From contig NZ_WEGH01000004.1 of the NCBI RefSeq assembly GCF_009604375.1, forward strand, positions 558,001 through 622,000: a stretch of DNA of 64,000 nucleotides. Reading direction: 5' to 3'. This DNA comes from Actinomadura macrotermitis (GTDB lineage: Bacteria > Actinomycetota > Actinomycetes > Streptosporangiales > Streptosporangiaceae). Below the pieces are notes generated by a model that was not told the origin of the DNA, did not search any database, and saw nothing but the letters and a program-made list of their open reading frames with translations. Made by a program: the position numbers and the translations under genes. Positions 15,696 to 24,130 of this stretch are shown piece by piece (the stretch's first letter is position 1; each line of letters begins with the position of its first letter).

Positions 15696-16433
15696 TCAGC
15701 GGCCGGCTCCCGGGGTGTGGCCGAAGGTGCGGCGGAAGGCGTCGATGAACGCGCTCGCCGACGCCCAGCCGCAGCGGTGCGCGACGGCGGTGACCGGGAC
15801 GCCCTCGGCGAGCAGGATCAGCGCGTGGTGCAGCCGGAGCTGGGTGCGCCACTGCGGGAACGTCATGTGCAGCTCGGCGCGGAACAACCGGGACAGGGTG
15901 CGCTCGCTCGCCCCCGTCCGGGCGCCGAGCTCGGGCAGCGTGCGGCCGTCGGCGGGGTCGGCGTGCAGCAGCGCGCACACCGCGGCCAGCCGGGGGTCGC
16001 GCGGGGTGGGCAGGTGCACCGGCTGCCGGGGCGAGTACCGGAGCCGGTCGAGCAGGACGGCCAGCAGCCGCGCGCGTTCGGCCGGGTCGCCGCCGGGGTC
16101 GCGGGTGTACTCGATGATCAGCTCGCGGAGCAGGGGGCCGACCTCCAGGACGGCGGGCCCGGCCAGGCCGAGCGGGTTCGCGGTGACCGGGAGCCCCACC
16201 AGGTGCAGGTCGGTGCGGCCGTGGACGCGGTGCTCGTGGACGGCCCCGGCCGGCACCCAGATCGCCCGGTTCGCCGGGGCGATCCAGCGCCCCTGGCCGG
16301 TGGCGACCGACACCACGCCGCGCGCGGCGTAGACGATCTGGTGGTCGTCGTGGCGGTGGGCGTCGATGCCCGCCCCGGCGGCGAGACGGCGCAGCACGGT
16401 GGGCGCGACCGGGATGTGGCGGGAAACCGGCAT
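15696..16433 (-). CDS. AraC family transcriptional regulator with cupin domain
   Basis: A 245-residue regulator. Residues about 10-90 form a cupin sensor (HRHDDHQIVYAARGVV, then IWVPAGAVHEHRVHG). The C-terminal 100 residues hold the two AraC helix-turn-helices (ERTLSRLFRAELHMTFPQW and VAHRCGWASASAFIDAFRRTFGHTP). It diverges from an MFS exporter 54 bases away, a common arrangement in which the regulator controls the exporter in response to its substrate. Confidence 0.95.
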   Translation of the reverse strand: MPVSRHIPVAPTVLRRLAAGAGIDAHRHDDHQIVYAARGVVSVATGQGRWIAPANRAIWVPAGAVHEHRVHGRTDLHLVGLPVTANPLGLAGPAVLEVGPLLRELIIEYTRDPGGDPAERARLLAVLLDRLRYSPRQPVHLPTPRDPRLAAVCALLHADPADGRTLPELGARTGASERTLSRLFRAELHMTFPQWRTQLRLHHALILLAEGVPVTAVAHRCGWASASAFIDAFRRTFGHTPGAGR

Positions 16434-16487
16434 TGTTCGGCAGATTACCGGAAGCCGCCACGGCGCCCGGTGATCGACGCTGGGCGG

Positions 16488-17624
16488 GTGCGTGCGAACG
16501 AGCGTTTCCTGTTGTCCTTCGGTCATGCGAGCGTCGACCTCTACCAGGGCGTCGTGCCGGTGCTGGTGCCGTTCCTGGTGGCCGAGCGGCATTACGACTA
16601 CCTGGCGGTGTCGGGGTTCGTGCTGGCCGCCTCCCTGCTGTCGTCGGTGGTGCAGCCGCTGTTCGGGGTGCTCACCGACCGGTGGGCGATGCCGTGGCTG
16701 GTCCCGGCCGGCACGCTCGCGGCCGGGCTCGGCGTCGCGCTGCTCGGGCTCACCGCCTCCTATCCGCTCTCCCTGGCGGCGATCGCGCTGACCGGGTTCG
16801 GGGTCGCCGCCTACCATCCCGAGGCGGCGCGGTTGGCCCGCGCGGTGACCGGCGGCGACCACGTCGCGATGAGCTGGTTCTCGCTGGGCGGCAACGCCGG
16901 CTTCGCGCTCGCGCCGGTGATCGCGACGCCGGTGCTGGCGGCGGGCGGGCTCGCCGCGGCGCCGCTGCTGCTCGTCCCCGCGCTGCTCGGCACGCTGATC
17001 ACGCTGCCGCTCCTCGGACGGCGCGCGGACGGCGCGGCCGAGGAGGCGCGCGGACGCGACGACTGGCCCGCCTTCCGCGCTCTGTCCGCCGTCATCGTCC
17101 TGCGCTCGATCGTCTACGTCGGCCTCAGCACGTTCCTCGGCCTGTTCGTGCAGCAGCGCGTCCAGCCCGGCGACACGGCGGGCGGGGCCGCGCTGTTCGT
17201 GCTGTTCGCCGGCGGAGCGGCCGGCACCGTGCTCGGCGGGCGGCTGGCCCGGCGCTGGGGCCGGGTCCGCACGATGCGGCGGGCCTACGGCACGTCGGTC
17301 TTTGCGGTCGCCGGCGTGGCGCTGGTCCCGGGTCCGGCGCTGTACGGGTTCGTGGCCGCCGCCGCGATCGCGCTGTACGTGCCGTTCTCGCTGCACATCA
17401 CGCTCGGGCAGGACTACCTGCCGAACCGGGTGGGCACCGCGAGCGGGGTGACCCTCGGCCTGGCGGTGAGCGTCGGCGGCGTGCTCGCGCCGGCCCTCGG
17501 CGCCCTGGCCGACGCGACCTCCCTGCACACCACGCTCGCCGCCCTGACCGTCCTGCCGGCCCTGGCCTGGCTCCTCGCCCGCCGCCTGCGCGAGCCCGCC
17601 GAGGTCAGGGAGCCCGTCCGGTGA
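16488..17624 (+). CDS. MFS transporter, fosmidomycin-resistance (FSR)-like
   Basis: A protein of about 378 residues with 11-12 hydrophobic segments. The N-terminal HASVDLYQGVVPVLVPFLV and the FGVLTDRWA loop with YHPEAARLAR are typical of the FSR/YfkF drug efflux branch. It is likely a proton-coupled exporter in the cytoplasmic membrane. GTG 16488 is preferred; GTG 16470 is the in-frame alternative. It faces the AraC gene and ends one base before the stop of the convergent CU044_5270-type gene. Confidence 0.92.
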   Translation: MRANERFLLSFGHASVDLYQGVVPVLVPFLVAERHYDYLAVSGFVLAASLLSSVVQPLFGVLTDRWAMPWLVPAGTLAAGLGVALLGLTASYPLSLAAIALTGFGVAAYHPEAARLARAVTGGDHVAMSWFSLGGNAGFALAPVIATPVLAAGGLAAAPLLLVPALLGTLITLPLLGRRADGAAEEARGRDDWPAFRALSAVIVLRSIVYVGLSTFLGLFVQQRVQPGDTAGGAALFVLFAGGAAGTVLGGRLARRWGRVRTMRRAYGTSVFAVAGVALVPGPALYGFVAAAAIALYVPFSLHITLGQDYLPNRVGTASGVTLGLAVSVGGVLAPALGALADATSLHTTLAALTVLPALAWLLARRLREPAEVREPVR

Positions 17625-18545
17625 CTACGGGCGCTGGTAGGCCTTGCCGACGATCGCCGTCCGGATCTGGGCGACCGCGCTCTGGTCCCCCGGCCGCCAG
17701 TCCCCGCGCGGCTTGACGAACACCTGCCGGCCGCCGAGGTAGCGGTGGGTCGCGCGGTCCAGGATGATCTCCTGCCGTTCCGCGCCCCAGGTACGGGTCA
17801 CCGCGTCGCCGGGCCGTCCCGCCAGGTCCCGGACGTTCCGGACGAGACGGACGCCGGGGACCTCGGCGAGCACCCGGTAGAGCGCGGCCCGCAGCGCCGA
17901 GGGCGCCGACTCCTCCAGCAGCCGCTCGGCGAAGACGAAGACGAGCTGGTCTGCGGGGGTGCCGGGGTCCTCGCCCCATGCCCGCGGCCCCTTGGCGGCC
18001 TCCCGGTAGAGGCGGGCGCGCAGGGCGGCGGGCGCGGTGGGCAGGTCATGGGCGCGCGGGTGGGCGGGCGGCCCCTCGTACACGAGCATGGAACGCTCGG
18101 CCGGCTTGGGCAGCGCGCTTCCGCAGCCGCCCGGCACGCTGTTCGGCGCGATGTGCACGGGCAGCGTGACGGGCGCTCCGTCGGCGGGGTACCACGACTC
18201 GGCGCAGACGATCCCGGACGGGCCGAGCCGGGGGTGCCGGCGCTGCGTCAGGGACTTGACGTAGCGGAACTGGCCCGGCCGGACGTCCGGTTCGGCCGCG
18301 GCCGTCGCCGCCGCGTCGCGCAGGACCGCCGCGGCGCTCGCGGCGGGCGTCGGCCCGGGGTCGGCGTACGGGACCACGGTGATCGCCACCGCGGCCGCCG
18401 CCACCGCCGCGCCGAGCGCCAGCGGACGGCGCGAACGGCGCGGGCGGGCCGCCGCCGCCAGGCGGGCCCGGCCCGCGCGCAGCGCCTCAGTGGTGGGCGG
18501 CGCGACCTCCGGTGCCGCCTCTTTCAGCAGGGTCAGTTCGTCCAT
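17625..18545 (-). CDS. CU044_5270 family protein (putative anti-sigma-like membrane protein)
   Basis: A 306-residue protein with a cytoplasmic N terminus (MDELTLLKEAAPEV...TTEALRAGRARL), one transmembrane segment at about 46-62 (LALGAAVAAAAVAITVVPYA) and a large exported domain rich in FRYVKSLTQ and VFVFAERLLEE-type segments. Proteins with this layout are routinely encoded directly after an ECF sigma factor in Thermomonosporaceae and relatives, and they probably act as membrane-anchored regulators or sensors. The ATG overlaps the end of the sigma gene by 13 bases. No zinc-binding anti-sigma motif is visible in the N-terminal part. Confidence 0.87.
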   Translation of the reverse strand: MDELTLLKEAAPEVAPPTTEALRAGRARLAAAARPRRSRRPLALGAAVAAAAVAITVVPYADPGPTPAASAAAVLRDAAATAAAEPDVRPGQFRYVKSLTQRRHPRLGPSGIVCAESWYPADGAPVTLPVHIAPNSVPGGCGSALPKPAERSMLVYEGPPAHPRAHDLPTAPAALRARLYREAAKGPRAWGEDPGTPADQLVFVFAERLLEESAPSALRAALYRVLAEVPGVRLVRNVRDLAGRPGDAVTRTWGAERQEIILDRATHRYLGGRQVFVKPRGDWRPGDQSAVAQIRTAIVGKAYQRP

Positions 18546-19090
18546 GACTCCTCCATCGTGAGTTCCGTGCGCAGCCGGGCGCGGGCCCGGGACAGGCGGG
18601 AGCGGACGGTGCCCACCGGCACGTCCAGCGCGGCGGCCACCTCCTCGTAGGACAGTTCGGCCCATGCCACCAGGAGCAGGGCGTCCCGGTGGGTCTTCGG
18701 CAGCTCCGCCAGCGCCCGGGCCAGGGACGGGTGCAGGGTGTGCGGGTCGGGTGCGGGGACGGGCGGCGCGGCCTGGCCGCCGATCCGTTCGGCCAGCCGG
18801 TACCGGTCCAGCTCCGCCCGGCGATGGCGGGCGATCAGCCGGGTGGCGATCCCGTACAGCCACGGGCGGGCGTCGGCGCGCGCCGGGTCGTAGCGCCGCC
18901 GCTTGCGGAACGCGATGAGGAACGTCTCGGCCATCAGGTCGTCGGCGGCGTCGGAGCCGAGGCGCCGGGCGGCGTAACGATGGATGGCGGGGGCGTGCCG
19001 GTCGTACAGCTCGGTGAAGCGGTCCGGGTCGGCGATCGACTGCCGGATCACCGCGGCGTCGTCGGGCGCCGCGGCGACGGGGGCGGTCAC
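18533..19090 (-). CDS. ECF RNA polymerase sigma factor
   Basis: A 185-residue sigma-70 family factor with region 2 (FTELYDRHAPAIHRYAARRLG, DDLMAETFLIAFRKRRRYD, PWLYGIATRLIARHRR) and region 4 (LPKTHRDALLLVAWAELSYEEVAAALDVPVGTVRSRLSRAR). It directs RNA polymerase to a small regulon. The overlapping downstream gene for a one-pass membrane protein indicates co-regulation and probable control of activity. GTG start at 19090. The 200 bases upstream may hold an autoregulated promoter, but I could not define it. Confidence 0.95.
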   Translation of the reverse strand: MTAPVAAAPDDAAVIRQSIADPDRFTELYDRHAPAIHRYAARRLGSDAADDLMAETFLIAFRKRRRYDPARADARPWLYGIATRLIARHRRAELDRYRLAERIGGQAAPPVPAPDPHTLHPSLARALAELPKTHRDALLLVAWAELSYEEVAAALDVPVGTVRSRLSRARARLRTELTMEESWTN

Positions 19091-19292
19091 TCCGCTGGCT
19101 CTTTCATCGGAACCTCCTGGGGAACGTTCACCCGGTATCCCTCCGGGGCCGCGGAAAAGTTCCCTGGGGTGCGACCGGAGGCGAAAGGAGGAGGTTCGAG
19201 AGATCGACCGGCCATGCCATCGGCGGCGGCCACCACCTGGGCGGGGACGTTCCCGAGGAGCCGTCCCGCGCCCTGGTGGGGTTCCTGAAAAG

Positions 19293-20342
19293 CTAAAGCA
19301 GGCCGAGGTGCCCGGCGAGCCGGGTGCGGTGGTGGCGCGGTGCTCCCAGCAGCAGCTCGTCGGTCTTCGCGCGCTTGTAGTACAGGTGCGCGTCGTGCTC
19401 CCAGGTGAATCCGATGCCGCCGTGCAGCAGCAGGTGGTCCTTGGCGACGCGGAAGTAGGCGCGCCCCAGGTAGGACTGGGCGAGCGCCGCCGCCACGGGC
19501 AGTTCGGACGGGTCCTCGTCGGCGGCCCAGCAGGCGTACCGGACGATCGACTCGGCCTGCTCCAGGACGCAGTGCATGTCGGCGAGCTTGTGCTTCACGC
19601 CCTGGAACGACCCGACATAGCGGCCGAACTGCACGCGCAGCTTGGCGTACTCGACGATGACGTCCAGGCAGCGGCGCAGCCCGCCGAGCTGCTCGGCGGC
19701 GAGCGCGACCGACGCCAGGTCCAGCGCGCGGGCGACGTCGGCGGTCCCGGCGCGGCGGGCGGGCGTCCCGGCGAACTCCAGCCGGGCCTGCGGGCGGGTG
19801 AGGTCCAGCGTCGTCAGCGGCGTCGCGGTGAAGCCGGACTCGACGGCGTAGAGGCCGTCGCCCGCCGCGACCAGCACCAGGTCGGCGTCCGCGCCGTTCA
19901 GGACGCGCGGGGCGACGCCGTGCAGCTCCCCCGAACGGACTTCGATGGCCGGGTCGTCCGGGTTCGCCCAGAACGCGGTGGCGATCGTCGTCCCGGCGGC
20001 GATGCCCGGCAGCAGGTCCTTGGCGGCGCCCGCGTCGCCGCAGGCGAGCAGCAGGTCGGCGGCGAAGACCGCACCGAGCAGCGGCGAGGGGGTGAGGGCC
20101 GCGCCGAGCTCCTCCAGGACGGCGCCGAGCTCGCCGCGCCCGGCCCCCGCGCCGCCGTGCTCCTCGGGGATCACCAGGCCGGGCAGCCCGAGCTCGCCCG
20201 ACATGCGCGCCCACACGCGCCGGTCGTAGGGCTCGCCGGACTCGGCGACCTCGCGGACGCGCGACAGGGGCGAGGTCTCGGCGACGAACGCGCGGACGGC
20301 CGCCGCCAGGTCCTTCTGCTCGTCGGTCGGGATCAGCCTCAC
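19293..20342 (-). CDS. Acyl-CoA dehydrogenase
   Basis: A flavoenzyme of 349 residues. The N-terminal helical domain has ELGLPGLVIPEEHGGAG. The C-terminal domain has RVQFGRYVGSFQGVKHKLADM and HLLLHGGIGFTWEHDAHLYYKRAK. The family's usual FAD-contact segment in the beta domain is weak and shorter than normal. This is typical of the smaller partner of heteromeric dehydrogenases such as steroid-side-chain FadE pairs, which join with another ACAD. The GTG start at 20342 overlaps the stop of the second dehydrogenase gene. The pair probably forms an alpha2beta2 enzyme acting on bulky acyl-CoA. Confidence 0.93.
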   Translation of the reverse strand: MRLIPTDEQKDLAAAVRAFVAETSPLSRVREVAESGEPYDRRVWARMSGELGLPGLVIPEEHGGAGAGRGELGAVLEELGAALTPSPLLGAVFAADLLLACGDAGAAKDLLPGIAAGTTIATAFWANPDDPAIEVRSGELHGVAPRVLNGADADLVLVAAGDGLYAVESGFTATPLTTLDLTRPQARLEFAGTPARRAGTADVARALDLASVALAAEQLGGLRRCLDVIVEYAKLRVQFGRYVGSFQGVKHKLADMHCVLEQAESIVRYACWAADEDPSELPVAAALAQSYLGRAYFRVAKDHLLLHGGIGFTWEHDAHLYYKRAKTDELLLGAPRHHRTRLAGHLGLL

Positions 20343-21526
20343 TTGCTGGCCTCCTTCGCCTGCGTGCCGACCTTCAGGTCGCGGAACGGGACGGTGCGGT
20401 CCACCTGCGGCTCGCGCGGCAGGCCGAGGACGCGGTCGCCGATGATGTTGCGCATGATCTCGTTGGTGCCGCCGCCGAGCGCCATGCCCGGCCCCCACGC
20501 CAGCGCGCGGGCGATCTTCCCGTCGTCGTCGTGGGCGACGGTGCCCGGCCCGAGGATCTCGCTGGCGGCGTCGGCCGAGTCCAGGGTCAGTTCGGCCAGC
20601 AGCAGCTTGACCACCGACCCGCGCGCCCCCGGCTGGATCCCCGCCTTGACCTCCTGCGACATCCGCGCGCTCAGCAGGTCGAACGCGCGCTCCTGTAGGT
20701 AGAGGTCCACGAGCCGGTCCCGGACGAGCGGGTTGGCGAGCAGCCCGCGCTCGCGGGCGGCGCCCGACAGTGCTTCGAACGAGGCGGGCCGCTCGGTGCG
20801 CGCGGCGCCCATCCCGATCGACACCCGCTCGTGCAGCAGCGTGGTGACGGCCGCCGACCAGCCGCCGTCGACCTCCCCGACGACCTGGTCCGCGGCGATC
20901 CGCACGTCGTCGAAGTAGACCTCGTTGAAGTGCGACTCGCCCGTCATGTCGCGCAGCGGCCGGACGGTGACGCCGGGGTCGTGCATGTCGACGACGAACA
21001 TCGTGATGCCCTGGTGCTTCGGCACGTCGGGATTGGTCCGGGCGATCAGCAGGCCGAAGTCGGCCTGCTTGGCGACCGACGTCCACACCTTCTGCCCGTT
21101 GACGAGCCAGGCGTCGCCGTCCAGGACGGCTCGGGTCTGCAGCGAGGCGACGTCCGAGCCGGCGCCCGGCTCGGAGAACATCTGGCACCAGATCTCCTCG
21201 CCGCGCAGCAGCGGCCGGATGTAGCGGCGCTTCTGCTCCTCGGTGCCGATCGACAGCAGCGTCGGCCCGCACATGCCGAGGCCGATGCCGAAGACCCCGA
21301 CCGGCAGCACCAGGTCGCGCGCCGCCTGCTGGAACACGCGCTCCTCGGCGGCCGACAGGCCCTGCCCGCCGTACTCGGCCGGCCAGGTGATGCCGGAGTA
21401 GCCGGCGTCGTGGAGATCGGCCATGAAGGCGCGGGCGGCGGCGAGGCCGGGATCGGGCGGCAGCGCGGCCGTCGCGGTCTCCAGCCAGGCGCGGGCCCGG
21501 CGGGCGTACTCGTCCAGATCAGGCAC
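20339..21526 (-). CDS. Acyl-CoA dehydrogenase
   Basis: A 395-residue full-length dehydrogenase: GYSGITWPAEYGGQGLS, the FAD/substrate segment WCQMFSEPGAGSDVAS, VNGQKVWTS, and the C-terminal MALGGGTNEIMRNIIGDRVLGLP. GTG 21526 is chosen because GGAGGAG lies seven bases upstream. With the overlapping second gene it probably makes a heteromeric enzyme. It would introduce a double bond alpha-beta to a CoA thioester, passing electrons to an ETF. The context (a hydrolase and metal-dependent hydrolase downstream of a TetR-controlled promoter) hints at degradation of hydrophobic compounds. Confidence 0.96.
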   Translation of the reverse strand: MPDLDEYARRARAWLETATAALPPDPGLAAARAFMADLHDAGYSGITWPAEYGGQGLSAAEERVFQQAARDLVLPVGVFGIGLGMCGPTLLSIGTEEQKRRYIRPLLRGEEIWCQMFSEPGAGSDVASLQTRAVLDGDAWLVNGQKVWTSVAKQADFGLLIARTNPDVPKHQGITMFVVDMHDPGVTVRPLRDMTGESHFNEVYFDDVRIAADQVVGEVDGGWSAAVTTLLHERVSIGMGAARTERPASFEALSGAARERGLLANPLVRDRLVDLYLQERAFDLLSARMSQEVKAGIQPGARGSVVKLLLAELTLDSADAASEILGPGTVAHDDDGKIARALAWGPGMALGGGTNEIMRNIIGDRVLGLPREPQVDRTVPFRDLKVGTQAKEASK

Positions 21527-21604
21527 GGGCAGACTCCTCCGAGGACGGCAGTCAGTGCCCACTTACACTAGCGTCCGCCCGGCCCGATCGGAACGACGTT
21601 CGGT

Positions 21605-22495
21605 TCACCCGCCCGGCGTCCCCTTCGCCGCCGCCAGCGCCGCCGGCGACGTCGCCAGGTACTCCAGCGCCTTGCGCGTCGAGCACTCCCGCGACGGGTG
21701 GTAGTCGCGGCGCAGGTAGGCGCGGGCCGCCGCGATCATGAACCGGTTGCCCGGGAAGATCCCCCGCCGCACCGCCCGCCGGTAGTCGCGCAGCCGCGGC
21801 CGCACCCCGCGCAGCGACGGGTCGGCCCGGCACAGGTAGGCCGCGCCCGCATAGACGGCGAGCGGCATCGCCACCACCCCGGCGAAGAAGGTGACGAACC
21901 GCCGCCAGTAGGCCCCCGACACGTACTGGTAGACGTCGAACGCCACCGACCGGTGCTCGACCTCCTCGGCGCCGTGCCAGCGCAGCAGGTCCAGCATCGT
22001 CGGGTCGGCGCCCGCCTCGTCCAGCTCGCGGGCGTCCAGGATCCACTGGCCGAGGACGGCGGTGTAGTGCTCGATCCCGGCGATGACCCCGATCCGGAAG
22101 TTCAGCCAGACCCGGCGCGGGATCAGCGGCACCGGCGGCCGGTCGCCCAGCAGGTTCTGGAACATCCACTCGATGCGGCGGGTCAGCGGCCGCGGGTCCA
22201 GGCCCCGCGCGCGCATCTGCCGGTCCAGGACGCCCTGGTGGGAGTAGGCGTGCACCGCCTCCTGCCCCATGAACCCCTTGACCTCGGCGCGCAGCCGCTC
22301 GTCCTTGATCAGCGGCAGCGTCTGCTTGTAGACGTGCACGAACCAGCGTTCCCCGGCGGGCAGCAGCAGGTGCAGCGTGTTGATGAAGTGCGTGGCGACG
22401 GGCTCGTCCGGGATCCAGTGGAGCGGGGTGCCCTCCCAGTCGAACCGCACCCGGCGCGGGGTGATGACGGGGTGGCGCTCGTCCGGTTCGCTCAT
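21605..22495 (-). CDS. Metal-dependent hydrolase (DUF2236-unrelated, PF10118-type)
   Basis: A 296-residue protein of the predicted metal-dependent hydrolase family, with clustered acidic/histidine motifs resembling di-iron helical bundles: MGQEAVHAYSHQ (about 83-94), IAGIEHYTAVLGQW (about 145-158) and WHGAEEVEHRSVAFDVY (about 178-194). A hydrophobic stretch at 205-225 may touch the membrane. The reaction is unknown. ATG 22495 overlaps the stop of the alpha/beta hydrolase gene (ATGA), so both are made together. Name based on recalled Pfam annotation. Confidence 0.82.
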   Translation of the reverse strand: MSEPDERHPVITPRRVRFDWEGTPLHWIPDEPVATHFINTLHLLLPAGERWFVHVYKQTLPLIKDERLRAEVKGFMGQEAVHAYSHQGVLDRQMRARGLDPRPLTRRIEWMFQNLLGDRPPVPLIPRRVWLNFRIGVIAGIEHYTAVLGQWILDARELDEAGADPTMLDLLRWHGAEEVEHRSVAFDVYQYVSGAYWRRFVTFFAGVVAMPLAVYAGAAYLCRADPSLRGVRPRLRDYRRAVRRGIFPGNRFMIAAARAYLRRDYHPSRECSTRKALEYLATSPAALAAAKGTPGG

Positions 22496-23442
22496 CGCGC
22501 GGCCCCCGCCATCTCCGCCGCCGCGAGCGCGGCGGGCTGGGGCGCGCCCTCGATATACCGGGCGAACTCGGTGATCCACCCCGCGAGCACGTCCGGCCGC
22601 GTGCACACCGCGCCCCAGTGCCCGGCGGGCAGCTCGCGCCGCCAGTACCGGTCCACGTACGGTGCGAGGTCGCGGGACTGGTGCGGCGACACGAACGCGT
22701 CCTTGGTCGGCGCGACGACCTGCACCGGCACGGTCGTGCGGCACCGGTCCCCCGGGCGCAGGAACCGCACCGCGTTGGCACGGTAGAGCTTCATCCCGTA
22801 CAGGGCGTCCTTGCGGAACGTGGGCGCGGGCTCGCGGGTCAGCCCCTCGGTCCGCTCGACCAGGACGGGGAACAGCCGGGTGCCGCCGAACCGCCAGAAC
22901 AGCTGCGGCACCCCAGGGACCGCGCCGAACACCAGGTACCAGGACCGGGCGAACTGCCCGGCCAGCTCGGCGAGGCGCCGCGGGGTGGGGCGCCGCAGCC
23001 GGTCGCGGACCCACTGCCCGAAGTGCTCGATGCACGGACCGGACACGGAGGTGAAGGAGGCGACGCGCCCCCCCAGCGCGTCACCGGTCACCGCGCCCCA
23101 GCACTGCACCGACCCCCAGTCGTGGCCGACCAGGTGGACGGGCCGGTCCGGGGACACCGCGTCGATCACCGTGCGCAGGTCGTCGGCCAGGTGCTCCATC
23201 GCGTACGCCCGGGTGCGCCGCGGGCGGCCGGACGCGCCGGCGCCGCGCACGTCGTAGGTGACCACGTGGAACCGCTCGGCGAGCAGCCGGGCGACCGGCT
23301 CCCAGACGGCCTGGGTGTCGGGGTAGCCGTGCACGAGCACGACCGTCGGGGCCGAGGGGTCGCCGGTCTCGTCGTACTCACATACGGCCAGTTTCACGTC
23401 GCGGGTTTTGACCTTGCGCGTCTTCACGTCTGCCACCACCAC
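22492..23442 (-). CDS. Alpha/beta hydrolase
   Basis: A 316-residue hydrolase. The oxyanion segment is VLVHGYPDTQAVW, the nucleophile elbow is read as GHDWGS (Asp nucleophile, as in haloalkane dehalogenases and epoxide hydrolases), and the late histidine is in LPAGHWGAV. The elbow Asp points to epoxide hydrolase or dehalogenase chemistry rather than an esterase. Three consecutive in-frame GTG codons could start it; the longest is listed, and none has a Shine-Dalgarno sequence. It diverges from a TetR gene across a palindrome. Confidence 0.9.
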   Translation of the reverse strand: MVVADVKTRKVKTRDVKLAVCEYDETGDPSAPTVVLVHGYPDTQAVWEPVARLLAERFHVVTYDVRGAGASGRPRRTRAYAMEHLADDLRTVIDAVSPDRPVHLVGHDWGSVQCWGAVTGDALGGRVASFTSVSGPCIEHFGQWVRDRLRRPTPRRLAELAGQFARSWYLVFGAVPGVPQLFWRFGGTRLFPVLVERTEGLTREPAPTFRKDALYGMKLYRANAVRFLRPGDRCRTTVPVQVVAPTKDAFVSPHQSRDLAPYVDRYWRRELPAGHWGAVCTRPDVLAGWITEFARYIEGAPQPAALAAAEMAGAAR

Positions 23443-23445
23443 ACA

Positions 23446-23464
23446 ATTAGATTTGGGATCTAAT
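23446..23464. promoter_or_regulatory. TetR-type operator between hydrolase and TetR genes
   Basis: ATTAGAT, five bases TTGGG, ATCTAAT: a perfect inverted repeat placed 4 bases upstream of the hydrolase GTG and 39 bases before the TetR start. It sits in the only AT-rich patch of the junction. It is a likely binding site for the adjacent TetR regulator, repressing both genes. Confidence 0.75.
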
Positions 23465-23502
23465 ATGGAGACGACCTTGAACCAAAGTCAAGAGGGGGCG
23501 CG

Positions 23503-24126
23503 ATGACGGCCGAGGCGGAACCGCAAGGGCCTGCGAAGCGCGGCGAGGCACGGCGCGCCGCGATCCTGCAGGCCGCCGCGCGGCTGTTCGCCGACCGCCC
23601 CTACGACGCCCTGTCCATCGACGAGATCGCGGCCGCCGCCGGCGTCGCCAAGGGGCTGATCTACTACTACTTCGACAGCAAGCGCGGCCTGTTCCTCGCC
23701 GTCATCGCCCAGGCCGCCGAGACCCTGAACGCCCTCGCCGAGGGCTTCGACGACCTGTCCCCGACCGAGCGGCTCATCCGCACCCTCGACGGCTTCCTGT
23801 GGTGGGCCGAGACCCACCACAGCGCGTTCCAGACCGTCACCAGCGGCGGCGTCGGCGTGGACGCCGAGGTCGTCGCCTTCTACCACCGGTCGCGGCGGCG
23901 GCTGCTGACCGCGATGGCGCAGGGCCTGGTCGGCGCGGACACCCCGCGCCCGGTGCTGCGCGTCGCGCTGGACGGCTGGCTGTCGTTCGTCGAGGGCGCC
24001 GCCCGCTCCTGGCTGGAAGAGCACGACCTGCCCCGCGACGACGTGCGCGACCTCGCCGTCCGCGCGCTCGGCGGCGTGCTCCAGGCGGTCGGCGCCACCG
24101 ATCCGGACGCCGACCGGCCTGGATGA
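23503..24126 (+). CDS. TetR family transcriptional regulator
   Basis: A 207-residue regulator. The HTH lies at about 15-62 (RRAAILQAAARLFAD, IDEIAAAAGVAKGLIYYYFDSKRGLFLAV). The C-terminal domain is of the TetR_C type found in fatty acid or lipid-responsive members (FLWWAETHHSAFQTVTSGGVG). It diverges from the hydrolase/metal-hydrolase operon, with a palindrome in the 60-base gap. ATG start. Confidence 0.95.
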   Translation: MTAEAEPQGPAKRGEARRAAILQAAARLFADRPYDALSIDEIAAAAGVAKGLIYYYFDSKRGLFLAVIAQAAETLNALAEGFDDLSPTERLIRTLDGFLWWAETHHSAFQTVTSGGVGVDAEVVAFYHRSRRRLLTAMAQGLVGADTPRPVLRVALDGWLSFVEGAARSWLEEHDLPRDDVRDLAVRALGGVLQAVGATDPDADRPG

Positions 24127-24130
24127 GGGG

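Noticed and set aside
15..16500. Mobile element or integrated island boundaries around the biosynthetic region
   Set aside because: No integrase, transposase, tRNA gene or direct-repeat attachment site was seen in or beside it.
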